Below, piece by piece: positions 17,483 through 26,550 of a stretch of 33,797 bases of DNA. The position numbers and the translations under genes were made by a program. The stretch lies in NCBI GenBank assembly GCA_943324565.2, contig CALPMC020000023.1:1-33797 (forward strand), read 5' to 3'. Numbering within the stretch: position 1 is the stretch's first letter; each line of letters opens with the position of its first letter. The stretch is from Chitinophaga pinensis. Lineage in GTDB: Bacteria > Bacteroidota > Bacteroidia > Flavobacteriales_D > Crocinitomicaceae. The notes under the pieces are model-generated. The model made no database searches. It saw nothing but the letters and a program-made list of their open reading frames with translations, and was not told where the DNA came from.

Positions 17483-18667
17483 TTGGATCAAAAGAAAATC
17501 AAAATTTTAAGAATAATAAATCGATTCAATATTGGTGGTCCAACTTACAACGCTACTTTTCTGACACGTTTTATTTCTGATGAATTTGAGACTTTACTTG
17601 TTGGTGGGTTACCTGAAGAAGGAGAAGCTGATTCATTACATATATTAGAGGAATATGGAGTAACTCCGATTTTAATAAACGAAATGCGAAGAGTTCCAAA
17701 CGTAATAAGTGACCGGAAAGCTTTAAGGAAAATCAAAGAAATAATTAAAGAATTCAAACCAGACATAGTACATACCCATGCTGCAAAAGCTGGTGCGCTT
17801 GGAAGAAAAGCTGCTTATGATTGTAAAGTTCCTGTAATCGTTCATACTTTTCACGGTCATGTGTTTCATTCTTACTTTAGTAAATATAAAACAGAATTGT
17901 ATCGTTTAATTGAAAAAAGACTAGCCTCACGCACATCAGGAATTATAGCAATATCTGATTCTCAACAACAAGAATTAAGTGAAGTATATCGAATAGCAAA
18001 TAAAGAAAAAATAAATGTAATTCAATTAGGATTTGATTTAAATCCTTTTCAAGAAAATTTAATTGAAAAAAGAAAAATCACTAGAGAAGAATACAATTTA
18101 AGTAATGATCAAATTGCAATTGCTATAATTGGTCGTCTTGCACCAATTAAAAATCATGATTTATTTTTAGAATCTATTAAACTTGTTCAAAAAGATACAA
18201 AAAACAAATTAGTTTTCTTCATTGTTGGAGATGGTGACCAAAAAGATGTCATAGAATCCAATGTTGCAAAGCTAAAAAATGAAATAGAGATTGATATTCG
18301 AATGACCTCTTGGATTAAAGACATTAAAACTTTTAACGCAGGAATGGATATAATTTGTTTAACTTCTGATAATGAAGGAACACCAGTTAGTTTGATTGAA
18401 GCGCAAGCATGCAATATTCCAATTGTTTCAACAGATGTAGGTGGCGTTAGAGACATTGTTTTAGAGAATGAAACAGGATATATTTCACCTAAAAATGATG
18501 CAAAACAATTTTCAAGAAATTTACTTTTATTAACCGAAGATAAAAATAATAGAGAAAGAATGTCACAAAATGGTTGGAGCTTCGTAGGAAATAAATTCCA
18601 TTACACTAAATTAGTATCCGATATGGAAAAATACTATTATACACTACTCGAAAAAGTTAAAAAATGA
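17483..18667 (+). CDS. GT4-family glycosyltransferase, first gene of the polysaccharide operon
   Basis: 394 residues with a TTG start at 17483. The frame has a TAG three codons upstream and no Met until around residue 68, so TTG is the best start. The N-terminal acceptor domain reads INRFNIGGPTYNATFLTRF, with HTHAAKAGALGRKAA and HTFHGHVFHSYFSKYK further on. The donor domain has IIGRLAPIKNHDLFLESI, then DIICLTSDNEGTPVSLIEAQA with the Glu that contacts the donor, and IVSTDVGGVRDIVLENETGY (~293-333). This is the retaining GT-B GT4 pattern common in capsule and O-antigen synthesis. It overlaps the next gene by four bases (ATGA) and so opens a coupled unit GT-Wza-Wzc-RfbC-WecA-like. The sugar transferred is unknown. 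Confidence 0.88.
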   Translation: MDQKKIKILRIINRFNIGGPTYNATFLTRFISDEFETLLVGGLPEEGEADSLHILEEYGVTPILINEMRRVPNVISDRKALRKIKEIIKEFKPDIVHTHAAKAGALGRKAAYDCKVPVIVHTFHGHVFHSYFSKYKTELYRLIEKRLASRTSGIIAISDSQQQELSEVYRIANKEKINVIQLGFDLNPFQENLIEKRKITREEYNLSNDQIAIAIIGRLAPIKNHDLFLESIKLVQKDTKNKLVFFIVGDGDQKDVIESNVAKLKNEIEIDIRMTSWIKDIKTFNAGMDIICLTSDNEGTPVSLIEAQACNIPIVSTDVGGVRDIVLENETGYISPKNDAKQFSRNLLLLTEDKNNRERMSQNGWSFVGNKFHYTKLVSDMEKYYYTLLEKVKK

Positions 18668-19449
18668 GGTTAGTTAATTTTAAATTAATATTTATTTTCT
18701 CAATAATCGCCTTAATTTTGAATAGCTGTGCTAACATAAACAGTAACGCCATGTTTAAAATACCTAAAGATGGGTCTTTTGTATATGACTCTTTGGTTAT
18801 GATTCCAAAAGATGATTACAAAATAAGTGAAGGAGACCGATTTAATTTTCGATTTTCAACAAACGAAGGAGAGAAAATAATTTTTTCACAATCAGGGGTT
18901 TCTAATTTAGGTTCGGCATATTCGGATGGTGGTTTATCCGGAAATATTGATTATTTAGTGCGTCAGGATGGAAAAGCAAAGCTACCTTTGCTGGGTGAAA
19001 TGTATGTTAAAGGTTTAACTGTTGTCGAGCTAGAAGATACACTCTCAAAAATTCTTTCAAAAAGTTTCATTAACCCATTTGTTCAAATTCGTATTTCTAA
19101 TCAAAGAGTTGTTATTTTTGAAGGAAGAGGACGTGCTCAAGTTGTTAATTTATCTAATACAAATACAAGTCTTCTGGAAGCAATTGCTCTAGCTGGTGGA
19201 ATTGATGAAACAGGGAAAGCTTTTTCTATAAAAATTATGAGAAGGTCTGAAATTGGGAAAAGAGAAATTTACAAAATCGACTTATCAACAATTAATGGAA
19301 TAAAGGAGGCGGATATGATTGTTCAAGGAAACGACTATATTTACATTGACTACAAACCAAGAATTGCTTCTTCAATTTTGGGTGAAATTGGTCCATGGTT
19401 AGGTTTAGCAACAACCTCTCTTACATTAGTTGCAATATTTAAACAATAA
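18664..19449 (+). CDS. Polysaccharide export outer-membrane lipoprotein (Wza-like)
   Basis: 261 residues. A lipoprotein signal ends in LNSC with Cys22 as the lipidation site. The periplasmic part has the polysaccharide export domain (YKISEGDRFNFRF; DYLVRQDGKAKLPLLGEMYVKGLTVVELEDTLSKIL) and one SLBB-like module (RVVIFEGRGRAQVV... NTSLLEAIALAGGIDETG). It is followed by a C-terminal hydrophobic or amphipathic stretch (SSILGEIGPWLGLATTSLTLVAIF), likely the helix that crosses the outer membrane. Wza-type proteins form the octameric exit channel for capsule or exopolysaccharide and work with the Wzc-type kinase encoded next. It is shorter than E. coli Wza (~380) because it has fewer SLBB modules. 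ATGA overlap with the upstream glycosyltransferase. Confidence 0.9.
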   Translation: MRLVNFKLIFIFSIIALILNSCANINSNAMFKIPKDGSFVYDSLVMIPKDDYKISEGDRFNFRFSTNEGEKIIFSQSGVSNLGSAYSDGGLSGNIDYLVRQDGKAKLPLLGEMYVKGLTVVELEDTLSKILSKSFINPFVQIRISNQRVVIFEGRGRAQVVNLSNTNTSLLEAIALAGGIDETGKAFSIKIMRRSEIGKREIYKIDLSTINGIKEADMIVQGNDYIYIDYKPRIASSILGEIGPWLGLATTSLTLVAIFKQ

Positions 19450-19455
19450 ATCAAC

Positions 19456-21915
19456 GTGGTAGAAGAAAAATCAATATTTTCCAACAAAGAATTTGACCTA
19501 AAAATCCTTTCTATTATTTTAGGTCGCCATTGGATATCTACTTTAATAATAATTTTCTTATTTGGCTTTGGAGCTTTCCTGTATCTAAGATATACAAAAC
19601 CGGCTTATAAATCAACTAGTATTCTACAGATTATTGAAGAAGATAAAGTCGGTGCTGTTTTAGGACAGAATATACAGAACCAACAAGCGACAGATCTTTC
19701 AAAAGAAATCGAGCTGCTAAGATCTGACGTTCTCTTTAAAAAATCAATTCAAAACCTTCAACTTGAAACCTCAATTTTTTCTGAAGGTAAAGTCATAACG
19801 AAAGATTTATACAGATCTGCACCATTTGAAATTATTATTTATAGATTATCAGACTCAAGCCTTTACGGAAAAAGGATTGATCTCGGAATCGAAGGTAATA
19901 AAGTTAAAATGATTGAGAACTCTTCAAATTTAAAAATCAAAGGAAAAATAAATGAACATATTTCAAATAAACATTTTGATATTGCTTTTAGAGTAATTAA
20001 TTATACTGATTTTAGAGAGGCAATTGAAACGAATAACATTTACTTTACATTTAATAATTTTGAATTGCTTTCGAATGAATTTTACAAAGGTTTAACAGTA
20101 AATCCATTAGATGTAAATGCTAAAACGATTGAAATAAGTTACGAACATTTTAATCCACGATTGAGCTACGATGTTGTAAACTCTCTTATCAATACTTACC
20201 TAAATTACGAAAAAGATTCAAAGCAGACGAAGGCAACTAATACAATTGCGTTTATAAATCAACAATTAGATTCTCTTTCAAAAATTCTTAAAGTATCAAA
20301 AGATAGTATCAATGATTTTCAAAGAACTGAAAGAATACCTGATATTGAAAGTTTGGGATCAAATTTATCAAATAATTTACAAGAATTAAACAATCGGATC
20401 ACTTCAATCGATGAAGAATTAAGTATTTTAAAATTAATATACTACAAAATTCAATCAGAACCTAATAGATTGGAACTCTATAAACTTATTCCAGAAATGA
20501 TTGGAAAGAAAAGTTTTGAAGGTAGCATTTTAAACCAAATTGACGATCTTAACAAAATACTGGAACAAAAGGATGATTTACTAAGGGATGTAACTAAAGA
20601 AAATTCAAAAATAAAATTTCTTGATGAAAGAATTCAAAATAGAATTTATTCGATCAAAAAAAGTATGAACGTAATAGAGGATAGAATACGAAATGAAAAA
20701 AACCAGATATTAGCTAAAATAAATGAGGTTGAAGCTAAATATTATGAACTACCTGAAAAAAAAATGGAATACGATCGTCTTAAGTATATGGAAGAGTTAA
20801 ACACCAGATATTTCACACTTTTTACAGAAAAAAAGATTGAACTTGAATTATCTAATGCCGGCTTCTCAACTACAAATAGAGTTTTAAGTGAGGCCACTAT
20901 TCCAACTTCACCCATTCATCCAAATGGAAATTTAGTTTACTCTTTTTGCATTGGATTTGGGCTTTTTATTAGTCTTGGAATTCTAGTGTTAAGATATCTT
21001 ACATACAATGACATTACAAACGTTACTGATTTACTAAAAATATTACCACAACAAGTGAATTTCTTAGGCTCAGTTCCTATGTACAAAAAGAAAATGAAGT
21101 ACTCTCAAGTAGTAGTCACCGAATCCTCTAAATCCAGAATGGCTGAGGCTATAAGAAGTATTCGTGCAAACATGAGCTTCATAAATAAAGACGCTAAAAT
21201 GATTGCAGTTTCCTCTTCGATTTCGGGGGAAGGCAAAACATTTGTAATCTTAAATATGGCTGGTTTGATTTCAGCTAATGGTAAAAAAACAATCGTAATT
21301 GACCTTGACCTTAGAAAACCAAAAGTACATCATGGATTTAACACTGAAAATGGTGAAGGAATGAGTAGTTTGATATCTGGTTTCGTTAAACTTGAAGATG
21401 TAATACGCGAATCTCACCTCCCAAATTTACATTTTATAACAGCAGGTCCTATTCCACCAAATCCTTCTGAACTAATTCAAAGTGAGGCATTATCTGTAAT
21501 ATTTAAAGAATTGAAATTAAGATATGATATTATAATGATCGATAATCCTCCTGTAGGAATAGTTTCAGATGGAATTCATATTTTAGCTAATGCAGATATC
21601 CCACTATATGTTTTCAAAGCAAATTACTCCAAAAGAATGTTTGTTAATAGAGTAAATGAGTTAATTGAAGTTCAAAAAATCACTAAACTAAATGTAATTC
21701 TTAATGGAGTTGAAACAAAAAAATCTATCTATGGATATGGATATGGTTATGGTTATGGTTATGGTTATGGTTATGGTTATGGTTATGGTTATGGTCAAAA
21801 CTACGGTTCATCTGGTAATGGTTACTACACAGATGATGAGGATGAAAAACCTAATATTTTAGTTAGAATTATTTTATTTTTTATAAACATATGGAAATTA
21901 AAGAAGAAAGAATAA
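19456..21915 (+). CDS. Wzc-like polysaccharide co-polymerase / BY-tyrosine kinase
   Basis: 819 residues, GTG start at 19456. Membrane segments at ~26-49 and ~493-515 flank a periplasmic Wzz-type region rich in coiled coil. The cytoplasmic part is a bacterial tyrosine kinase: Walker A SISGEGKTF (~588-596), Walker A' VIDLDLRKPK (~613-622), Walker B IIMIDNPPVG (~691-700). It should autophosphorylate on a C-terminal tyrosine cluster and, with Wza, control chain length and export. Here the cluster is encoded by 11 consecutive hexamers (21730-21795) giving eleven Tyr-Gly pairs (759-780), followed by NYGSSGNGYY. Unusually, a hydrophobic segment (~799-819, ILVRIILFFINIWKL then Lys-rich) comes after the tyrosines. 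The 3' end overlaps rfbC by 25 bases. Family call sure; the tail variability is inference. Confidence 0.93.
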   Translation: MVEEKSIFSNKEFDLKILSIILGRHWISTLIIIFLFGFGAFLYLRYTKPAYKSTSILQIIEEDKVGAVLGQNIQNQQATDLSKEIELLRSDVLFKKSIQNLQLETSIFSEGKVITKDLYRSAPFEIIIYRLSDSSLYGKRIDLGIEGNKVKMIENSSNLKIKGKINEHISNKHFDIAFRVINYTDFREAIETNNIYFTFNNFELLSNEFYKGLTVNPLDVNAKTIEISYEHFNPRLSYDVVNSLINTYLNYEKDSKQTKATNTIAFINQQLDSLSKILKVSKDSINDFQRTERIPDIESLGSNLSNNLQELNNRITSIDEELSILKLIYYKIQSEPNRLELYKLIPEMIGKKSFEGSILNQIDDLNKILEQKDDLLRDVTKENSKIKFLDERIQNRIYSIKKSMNVIEDRIRNEKNQILAKINEVEAKYYELPEKKMEYDRLKYMEELNTRYFTLFTEKKIELELSNAGFSTTNRVLSEATIPTSPIHPNGNLVYSFCIGFGLFISLGILVLRYLTYNDITNVTDLLKILPQQVNFLGSVPMYKKKMKYSQVVVTESSKSRMAEAIRSIRANMSFINKDAKMIAVSSSISGEGKTFVILNMAGLISANGKKTIVIDLDLRKPKVHHGFNTENGEGMSSLISGFVKLEDVIRESHLPNLHFITAGPIPPNPSELIQSEALSVIFKELKLRYDIIMIDNPPVGIVSDGIHILANADIPLYVFKANYSKRMFVNRVNELIEVQKITKLNVILNGVETKKSIYGYGYGYGYGYGYGYGYGYGYGQNYGSSGNGYYTDDEDEKPNILVRIILFFINIWKLKKKE
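21730..21795 (+). repeat. Hexanucleotide tandem repeat (TATGGA x2, TATGGT x9) in the BY-kinase gene
   Basis: Eleven in-frame six-base units: two TATGGA, then nine identical TATGGT (21742-21795). They encode the Tyr-Gly tail. Because the unit is six bases, slippage would add or remove Tyr-Gly pairs without shifting the frame. Confidence 0.97.
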
Positions 21916-22433
21916 AGGGATTGTTTTCAATTCAACCTAGAGTATTTGGCGATGAAAGAGGCTATTTTATTGAAAGTTTTAGCGAGAAAAAATATGCTGC
22001 TCTTTTAGGCAATTTTAAATTCGTTCAGGATAATCAATCTTCGTCTTCAAAAGGTGTGCTTAGAGGTTTACATTTTCAAAATCCCCCTTTTGATCAAGGA
22101 AAATTGGTTCAGGTAATAAAAGGCTCCGCTCTTGACGTTGCCGTTGATATCAGGAAAAACTCTCCAACATACGGGCAGCATGTTTCTATTATTTTAAACG
22201 AAAAAGACAAAAATCAATTTTGGATTCCGCCAGGTTTTGCTCATGGTTTTTGTGCCTTGGAAGACAACACCATCTTTTCTTACAAATGCACTAACTACTA
22301 TTCTCCAGAAAATGAAGTATCTTTACTTTGGAACGACCAATCACTAAATATTGATTGGAAAATAGCAAACCCTAACATATCTGAAAAAGATAAAAAAGGT
22401 ATCGAATTTTTAAATTTTATGTCACCATTTTAA
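21891..22433 (+). CDS. rfbC: dTDP-4-dehydrorhamnose 3,5-epimerase
   Basis: 180 residues, the normal length of RfbC/RmlC. This cupin enzyme epimerises dTDP-4-keto-6-deoxyglucose at C3 and C5 on the way to dTDP-L-rhamnose. Landmarks: FGDERGYFIESF, DNQSSSSKGVLRGLHFQ with the catalytic His, LVQVIKGSALDVAVDIRKNSPTYG, IPPGFAHGFCAL, and YKCTNYYSPENE with the active-site Tyr. The ATG at 21891 lies inside the kinase gene, 25 bases before its stop, so translation is probably coupled. The partner genes rfbA, rfbB and rfbD are not in the window. Related 3,5- or 3-epimerases for other deoxysugars have the same fold, so the final sugar is not certain, but the motif set favours RfbC. Confidence 0.9.
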   Translation: MEIKEERIKGLFSIQPRVFGDERGYFIESFSEKKYAALLGNFKFVQDNQSSSSKGVLRGLHFQNPPFDQGKLVQVIKGSALDVAVDIRKNSPTYGQHVSIILNEKDKNQFWIPPGFAHGFCALEDNTIFSYKCTNYYSPENEVSLLWNDQSLNIDWKIANPNISEKDKKGIEFLNFMSPF

Positions 22434-22438
22434 CAATT

Positions 22439-23509
22439 ATGAATATAACCGACTACTCGAACTACTTCATTTTTTTCACAGGGTCCCTTATAATTTCATT
22501 GGTTGTTAATTTACTACTTCTGAAATTTTCACAAAATCTAGGAATAAGAAATAAAAATGACGTAACTGTTCGGTGGAGTAGTACTTCGAAACCATCTCTT
22601 GGTGGTGTAAGTCTATTTTTAGGATTCCTCTTTTCATCTTTTATGTATTTAATTCTAGATCCTAAGTCTGAATTGTTTTCAAATATTTCTTATCTAGGTC
22701 TTTTTATCTCAGCAAGTCTTGCCTTTATGATGGGATTAGCGGATGACGCTTATGATACAAAACCCTATTTTAAGCTTATTATACAAATTCTATGCGGACT
22801 AATTTTCGTATGGACTGACACAAAAATTGAGCTTTTTCACATAACTCTTTTAGATCAAGGATTTACTGTATTATGGGTAATAATACTCATGAATTCATTG
22901 AATATGCTAGATAACATGGATGGGATAACGGCCACAACTACTTTTTTTGCTTTAATGGCATGCCTTTTATCTTGTTACTTTATTGGGAATTCAAATGAAC
23001 CTTACTGGATTTTTACAATTGTTTCAGTAATTGGTGCCATTGTTGGTTTCCTACGCTACAATATCAATCCTTCAAAAATGTTTATGGGTGATGCAGGAAG
23101 TCAATTTATTGGACTTTTTGTTGCGTTCTTTACAGTAAAATACTTGTGGAATCTTGGATCTTTAACTGAAAATCATTCTTGGGTAAGTATAATTATTACG
23201 TTAGTAGCCTTAACTCCTGCAGCAGCAGATACTTTAACTGTTATGATAAACCGATTAAAAGAAGGTAAGTCACCAATGGTTGGAGGAAAAGATCATACTA
23301 CTCATCATTTAGTTTATGCAGGTTATAACGATCGTGAAGTATGGTATATATTCACGCTAATTGGATTTCTTTCTTTTTCTTTTTCTACATTGATTATCTA
23401 TTTAGTTAAGAAAAATACAATTTTACCCATTTTCGCTTTTCTTTTATTTTTTATGATAGTTTTCTATTTATTATATAGAAACACAATTCTTTACAAAAAG
23501 AAAAACTAA
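22439..23509 (+). CDS. WecA/MraY-family undecaprenyl-phosphate sugar-1-phosphate transferase
   Basis: 356 residues, about ten membrane helices. Polyprenyl-phosphate N-acetylhexosamine-1-phosphate transferase motifs are clear: MGLADDAYDTKPYFKL (the DDxxD-like site), MNSLNMLDNMDGITA, NPSKMFMGDAGSQFIGL, and GGKDHTTHHL (the His-rich cytoplasmic loop of WecA/TagO-type enzymes). It is predicted to start a surface glycan by loading a sugar-1-phosphate on the lipid carrier at the inner membrane. MraY itself is unlikely, because the gene sits in a polysaccharide operon five bases after rfbC and no mur cluster is present. The specific sugar (GlcNAc or another HexNAc) cannot be read. It is the last gene of the operon; 112 bases separate it from uvrA. 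Confidence 0.88.
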   Translation: MNITDYSNYFIFFTGSLIISLVVNLLLLKFSQNLGIRNKNDVTVRWSSTSKPSLGGVSLFLGFLFSSFMYLILDPKSELFSNISYLGLFISASLAFMMGLADDAYDTKPYFKLIIQILCGLIFVWTDTKIELFHITLLDQGFTVLWVIILMNSLNMLDNMDGITATTTFFALMACLLSCYFIGNSNEPYWIFTIVSVIGAIVGFLRYNINPSKMFMGDAGSQFIGLFVAFFTVKYLWNLGSLTENHSWVSIIITLVALTPAAADTLTVMINRLKEGKSPMVGGKDHTTHHLVYAGYNDREVWYIFTLIGFLSFSFSTLIIYLVKKNTILPIFAFLLFFMIVFYLLYRNTILYKKKN

Positions 23510-23621
23510 TTTTTACTTTTAAGCTAACAAAAAGTCAAATTCAGTTGTTTAATTATGTTATTCATGGACTTCAATCAAATTTATGAAGCGATAATGTAAT
23601 ACTTCAACACAATACCAAAAA

Positions 23622-26450
23622 TTGAAAAAAGTAGAAAAAACCGAACAAACTAGTATTGACGTTTACGGTGCTAGGGTTCATAATCTTAAAAATATTGATT
23701 TATCAATTCCAAGAAATAAATTAATTGTTTTCACTGGATTAAGTGGAAGTGGAAAATCTTCATTGGCATTTGATACTATTTTTGCAGAAGGTCAAAGACG
23801 TTACATAGAAACTTTTTCTGCATATGCACGTCAGTTTATTGGTGGATTAGAACGTCCTGACGTGGATAAAATAGATGGTTTAAGCCCAGTGATTTCTATT
23901 GAACAAAAAACGGTTTCAAAGTCCCCTCGTTCCACAGTCGGAACAATAACAGAACTATACGATTTCCTTCGATTATTATTTGCACGAGCAGCAACAGCTT
24001 ATTCGTATGAGACCAACGAACCAATGATTAAATACTCGGATGAAGGAATCGTTGAACTCATCCAAAAAGAATTTAAAGGAAAGAAAATAGCATTTTTAGC
24101 TCCGAAAATCAAAGGTCGAAAAGGTCATTATCGTGAACTATTTGAACAGATTGTGAAAAACGGCTACACCAAAGTTCGCGTTGATGGCTTCATTCAAGAT
24201 ATTACGAAAGGAATGAAACTTGATCGCTACAAGATTCACGATATCGAAATTGTAATTGATAGGCTAACAACGGACGGGGTTGATACCAAAAGAATTTATG
24301 ATTCTGTTGTAACTTCTATGAAAATAGGAGATTCCATAATGATGATTTCTGATTTAGACTCTGGTTACACTAGAACTTATAGTCGCTTTTTAATGTGTCC
24401 AACAACTGGAATAAGTTATCCAGAACCAGAACCAAACTTGTTTTCTTTCAACTCTCCTTATGGGGCCTGTGGAACGTGCAATGGTTTAGGTGAAGTGACA
24501 GAAGCAGACATTAGCAAAATTATTCCAGACACAAGTAAATCTATTAAACAAGGTGGACTTATTCCGCTGGGAGATTACAAAAAAACGTGGATATTTGATA
24601 AATTAGATACTTTACTTACTAATAATGGATATTCAATTTCAACTCCAATTTCTGAAATAGACACTGAATTGCTCAATACCATTCTTTACGGAAATGAAGA
24701 TATGGAAATTGTAAGTAACAACACTACTATTATTCGATTTGAGGGAATTATCAATTTCATAACACGCCATTCCGATGACAGTAGTGCGGCTATTCAACGC
24801 TGGGCGCAAAGTTTTATGAATAAAATTACTTGTCCAACTTGCAATGGAAGTCGATTAAAAAAAGAAGCGCTTTACTTCAAAATTGGGGATAAAAACATCG
24901 GTGATTTATCAGGAATGGATTTGATGGAACTTTCTCAATGGTTCGGTCAAATTGAAGATTTATTAAATCCTGAAAGAAAAGTTATAGCAACTGAAATAAT
25001 CAAAGAAATACGTTCACGACTTGGATTTATTCTCGAAGTTGGATTGGATTACCTAACCTTAAATCGCTCCTCAAAAAGCCTTTCTGGTGGAGAAGCGCAA
25101 CGAATACGATTAGCAACTCAAATTGGAACTGAACTTCAAAATGTACTGTACATTCTAGATGAACCATCGATAGGTTTACATCAACGTGATAATACAAAAC
25201 TGATACAATCATTAAAAAGATTACGTGATGCTGGCAACTCTGTTCTTGTTGTTGAACACGACAAAGAAATGATTGAAGCGGCAGATTATGTTGTAGATAT
25301 TGGTCCTGGAGCTGGACGTCACGGTGGAGAAATTGTTAGCGCTGGTACATACAACGAAATTTTAAAATCGAATTCGTTAACTGCTGGTTATTTAAATGGT
25401 TCACTATCAATTGAAATACCGAAAACTAGAAGAAAAGGAAATGGCAAAAAGTTAATTCTTAAAGGAGCAACTGGACATAATCTTAAAAATGTTACTTTGA
25501 CCATTCCACTAGGAACTTTGACTTGTATCACAGGAGTTTCTGGGAGTGGGAAATCTTCTTTAATTAATCAAACGCTATTTCCAATTTTATTAAATGAACT
25601 TCAAAAAGGAATTAGAACTCCTCTACCCTATTCAGAAATCAAAGGAATTGAACATTTAGATAAAGTAATTGAAATCGATCAAAGTCCAATTGGAAGAACA
25701 CCGCGTTCAAATCCAGTAACTTACACCAAAGTTTTTGATGATATTCGAACACTTTATGCGACCTTGCCTGAGGCACAAATTAGAGGTTACAAACCTGGAC
25801 GCTTTTCATTCAATGTTGCGGGTGGAAAATGTGAAACCTGCAATGGTGGTGGATTGCGTTTGATAGAAATGAATTTCTTGCCCGACGTTTATGTGGAATG
25901 TGAAACGTGCAATGGTAAAAGATATAACAATGAAACGCTAGAAGTTCGCTACAAAGGAAAATCAATTGCTGATGTTTTAAATATGACAATCGACGAAGCT
26001 GTAATTTTCTTTGAACATCACCCAAAAATTCATCGCATTATTGAAACAATTCAAAGTGTTGGACTTGGATATATTACCTTGGGTCAATCTTCTACAACTT
26101 TGTCAGGTGGGGAAGCACAACGCATTAAATTAGCAACAGAACTTTCAAAAAAAGCAACAGGAAAAACGATTTACATTTTAGATGAACCCTCCACAGGACT
26201 TCACTTTGAAGATATTCGCTTACTTGTTGGAGTATTACAACGCTTGGTAGATGAAGGAAACACAATGGTTGTAATTGAACATAACCTTGACATTGTGAAG
26301 GTGGCCGATTACATCATTGATGTTGGTAAAGAAGGAGGAATGAAAGGTGGTGAAATTATCTGTGAAGGAACACCTGAAAAAATTGTTAAAGATTTTGCTG
26401 AAAAGTCATACACTGCTCATTATTTGAAAATGGAATTAAAGAATAACTGA
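23622..26450 (+). CDS. uvrA: Excinuclease ABC subunit A
   Basis: 942 residues, the usual UvrA size. UvrA is the damage-recognition ATPase of nucleotide excision repair and acts with UvrB and UvrC. The start is a TTG at 23622: an in-frame stop lies ten codons upstream and no Met precedes the first ATPase motif. Two ABC modules are complete, with Walker A TGLSGSGKSS and TGVSGSGKSS, and signatures SLSGGEAQRIRLA and TLSGGEAQRIKLA. Both are followed by YILDEPS Walker B segments. The C-terminal zinc module keeps CETCNGGG and CETCNGKR. In the first zinc module the usual first C-x-x-C reads C-P-T-T (Cys259, Thr262), so one ligand is missing, while the second pair (CGTC) is present. No unusual neighbours; it stands as its own unit before trxA. 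Confidence 0.97.
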   Translation: MKKVEKTEQTSIDVYGARVHNLKNIDLSIPRNKLIVFTGLSGSGKSSLAFDTIFAEGQRRYIETFSAYARQFIGGLERPDVDKIDGLSPVISIEQKTVSKSPRSTVGTITELYDFLRLLFARAATAYSYETNEPMIKYSDEGIVELIQKEFKGKKIAFLAPKIKGRKGHYRELFEQIVKNGYTKVRVDGFIQDITKGMKLDRYKIHDIEIVIDRLTTDGVDTKRIYDSVVTSMKIGDSIMMISDLDSGYTRTYSRFLMCPTTGISYPEPEPNLFSFNSPYGACGTCNGLGEVTEADISKIIPDTSKSIKQGGLIPLGDYKKTWIFDKLDTLLTNNGYSISTPISEIDTELLNTILYGNEDMEIVSNNTTIIRFEGIINFITRHSDDSSAAIQRWAQSFMNKITCPTCNGSRLKKEALYFKIGDKNIGDLSGMDLMELSQWFGQIEDLLNPERKVIATEIIKEIRSRLGFILEVGLDYLTLNRSSKSLSGGEAQRIRLATQIGTELQNVLYILDEPSIGLHQRDNTKLIQSLKRLRDAGNSVLVVEHDKEMIEAADYVVDIGPGAGRHGGEIVSAGTYNEILKSNSLTAGYLNGSLSIEIPKTRRKGNGKKLILKGATGHNLKNVTLTIPLGTLTCITGVSGSGKSSLINQTLFPILLNELQKGIRTPLPYSEIKGIEHLDKVIEIDQSPIGRTPRSNPVTYTKVFDDIRTLYATLPEAQIRGYKPGRFSFNVAGGKCETCNGGGLRLIEMNFLPDVYVECETCNGKRYNNETLEVRYKGKSIADVLNMTIDEAVIFFEHHPKIHRIIETIQSVGLGYITLGQSSTTLSGGEAQRIKLATELSKKATGKTIYILDEPSTGLHFEDIRLLVGVLQRLVDEGNTMVVIEHNLDIVKVADYIIDVGKEGGMKGGEIICEGTPEKIVKDFAEKSYTAHYLKMELKNN

Positions 26451-26465
26451 CATTTTGACAAAAAA

Positions 26466-26473
26466 TAACTTTG
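26466..26473 (+). promoter_or_regulatory. TAnnTTTG -7 box upstream of trxA
   Basis: TAACTTTG fits the consensus but lies 77 bases before the trxA ATG, implying a leader of about 70 bases. A second, imperfect box (TAATTTTA, 26502-26509) is nearer. Either could serve. Confidence 0.35.
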
Positions 26474-26550
26474 GCTTTTAAATTGTTAAATGAAATTGAA
26501 CTAATTTTATCCCCTTAAATGGGAAGTATTAATAAATAAAAAATAAAAAA

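Noticed and set aside
21730..21795. Tandem array as a CRISPR-like or non-coding repeat
   Set aside because: There are no spacers; the units are six bases, in frame, and encode the kinase tail.
25810..26025. Antisense open frames across uvrA, lpx genes, yidC and others
   Set aside because: They lie fully inside well-supported genes in another frame, lack family features, and have the composition expected of shadows.
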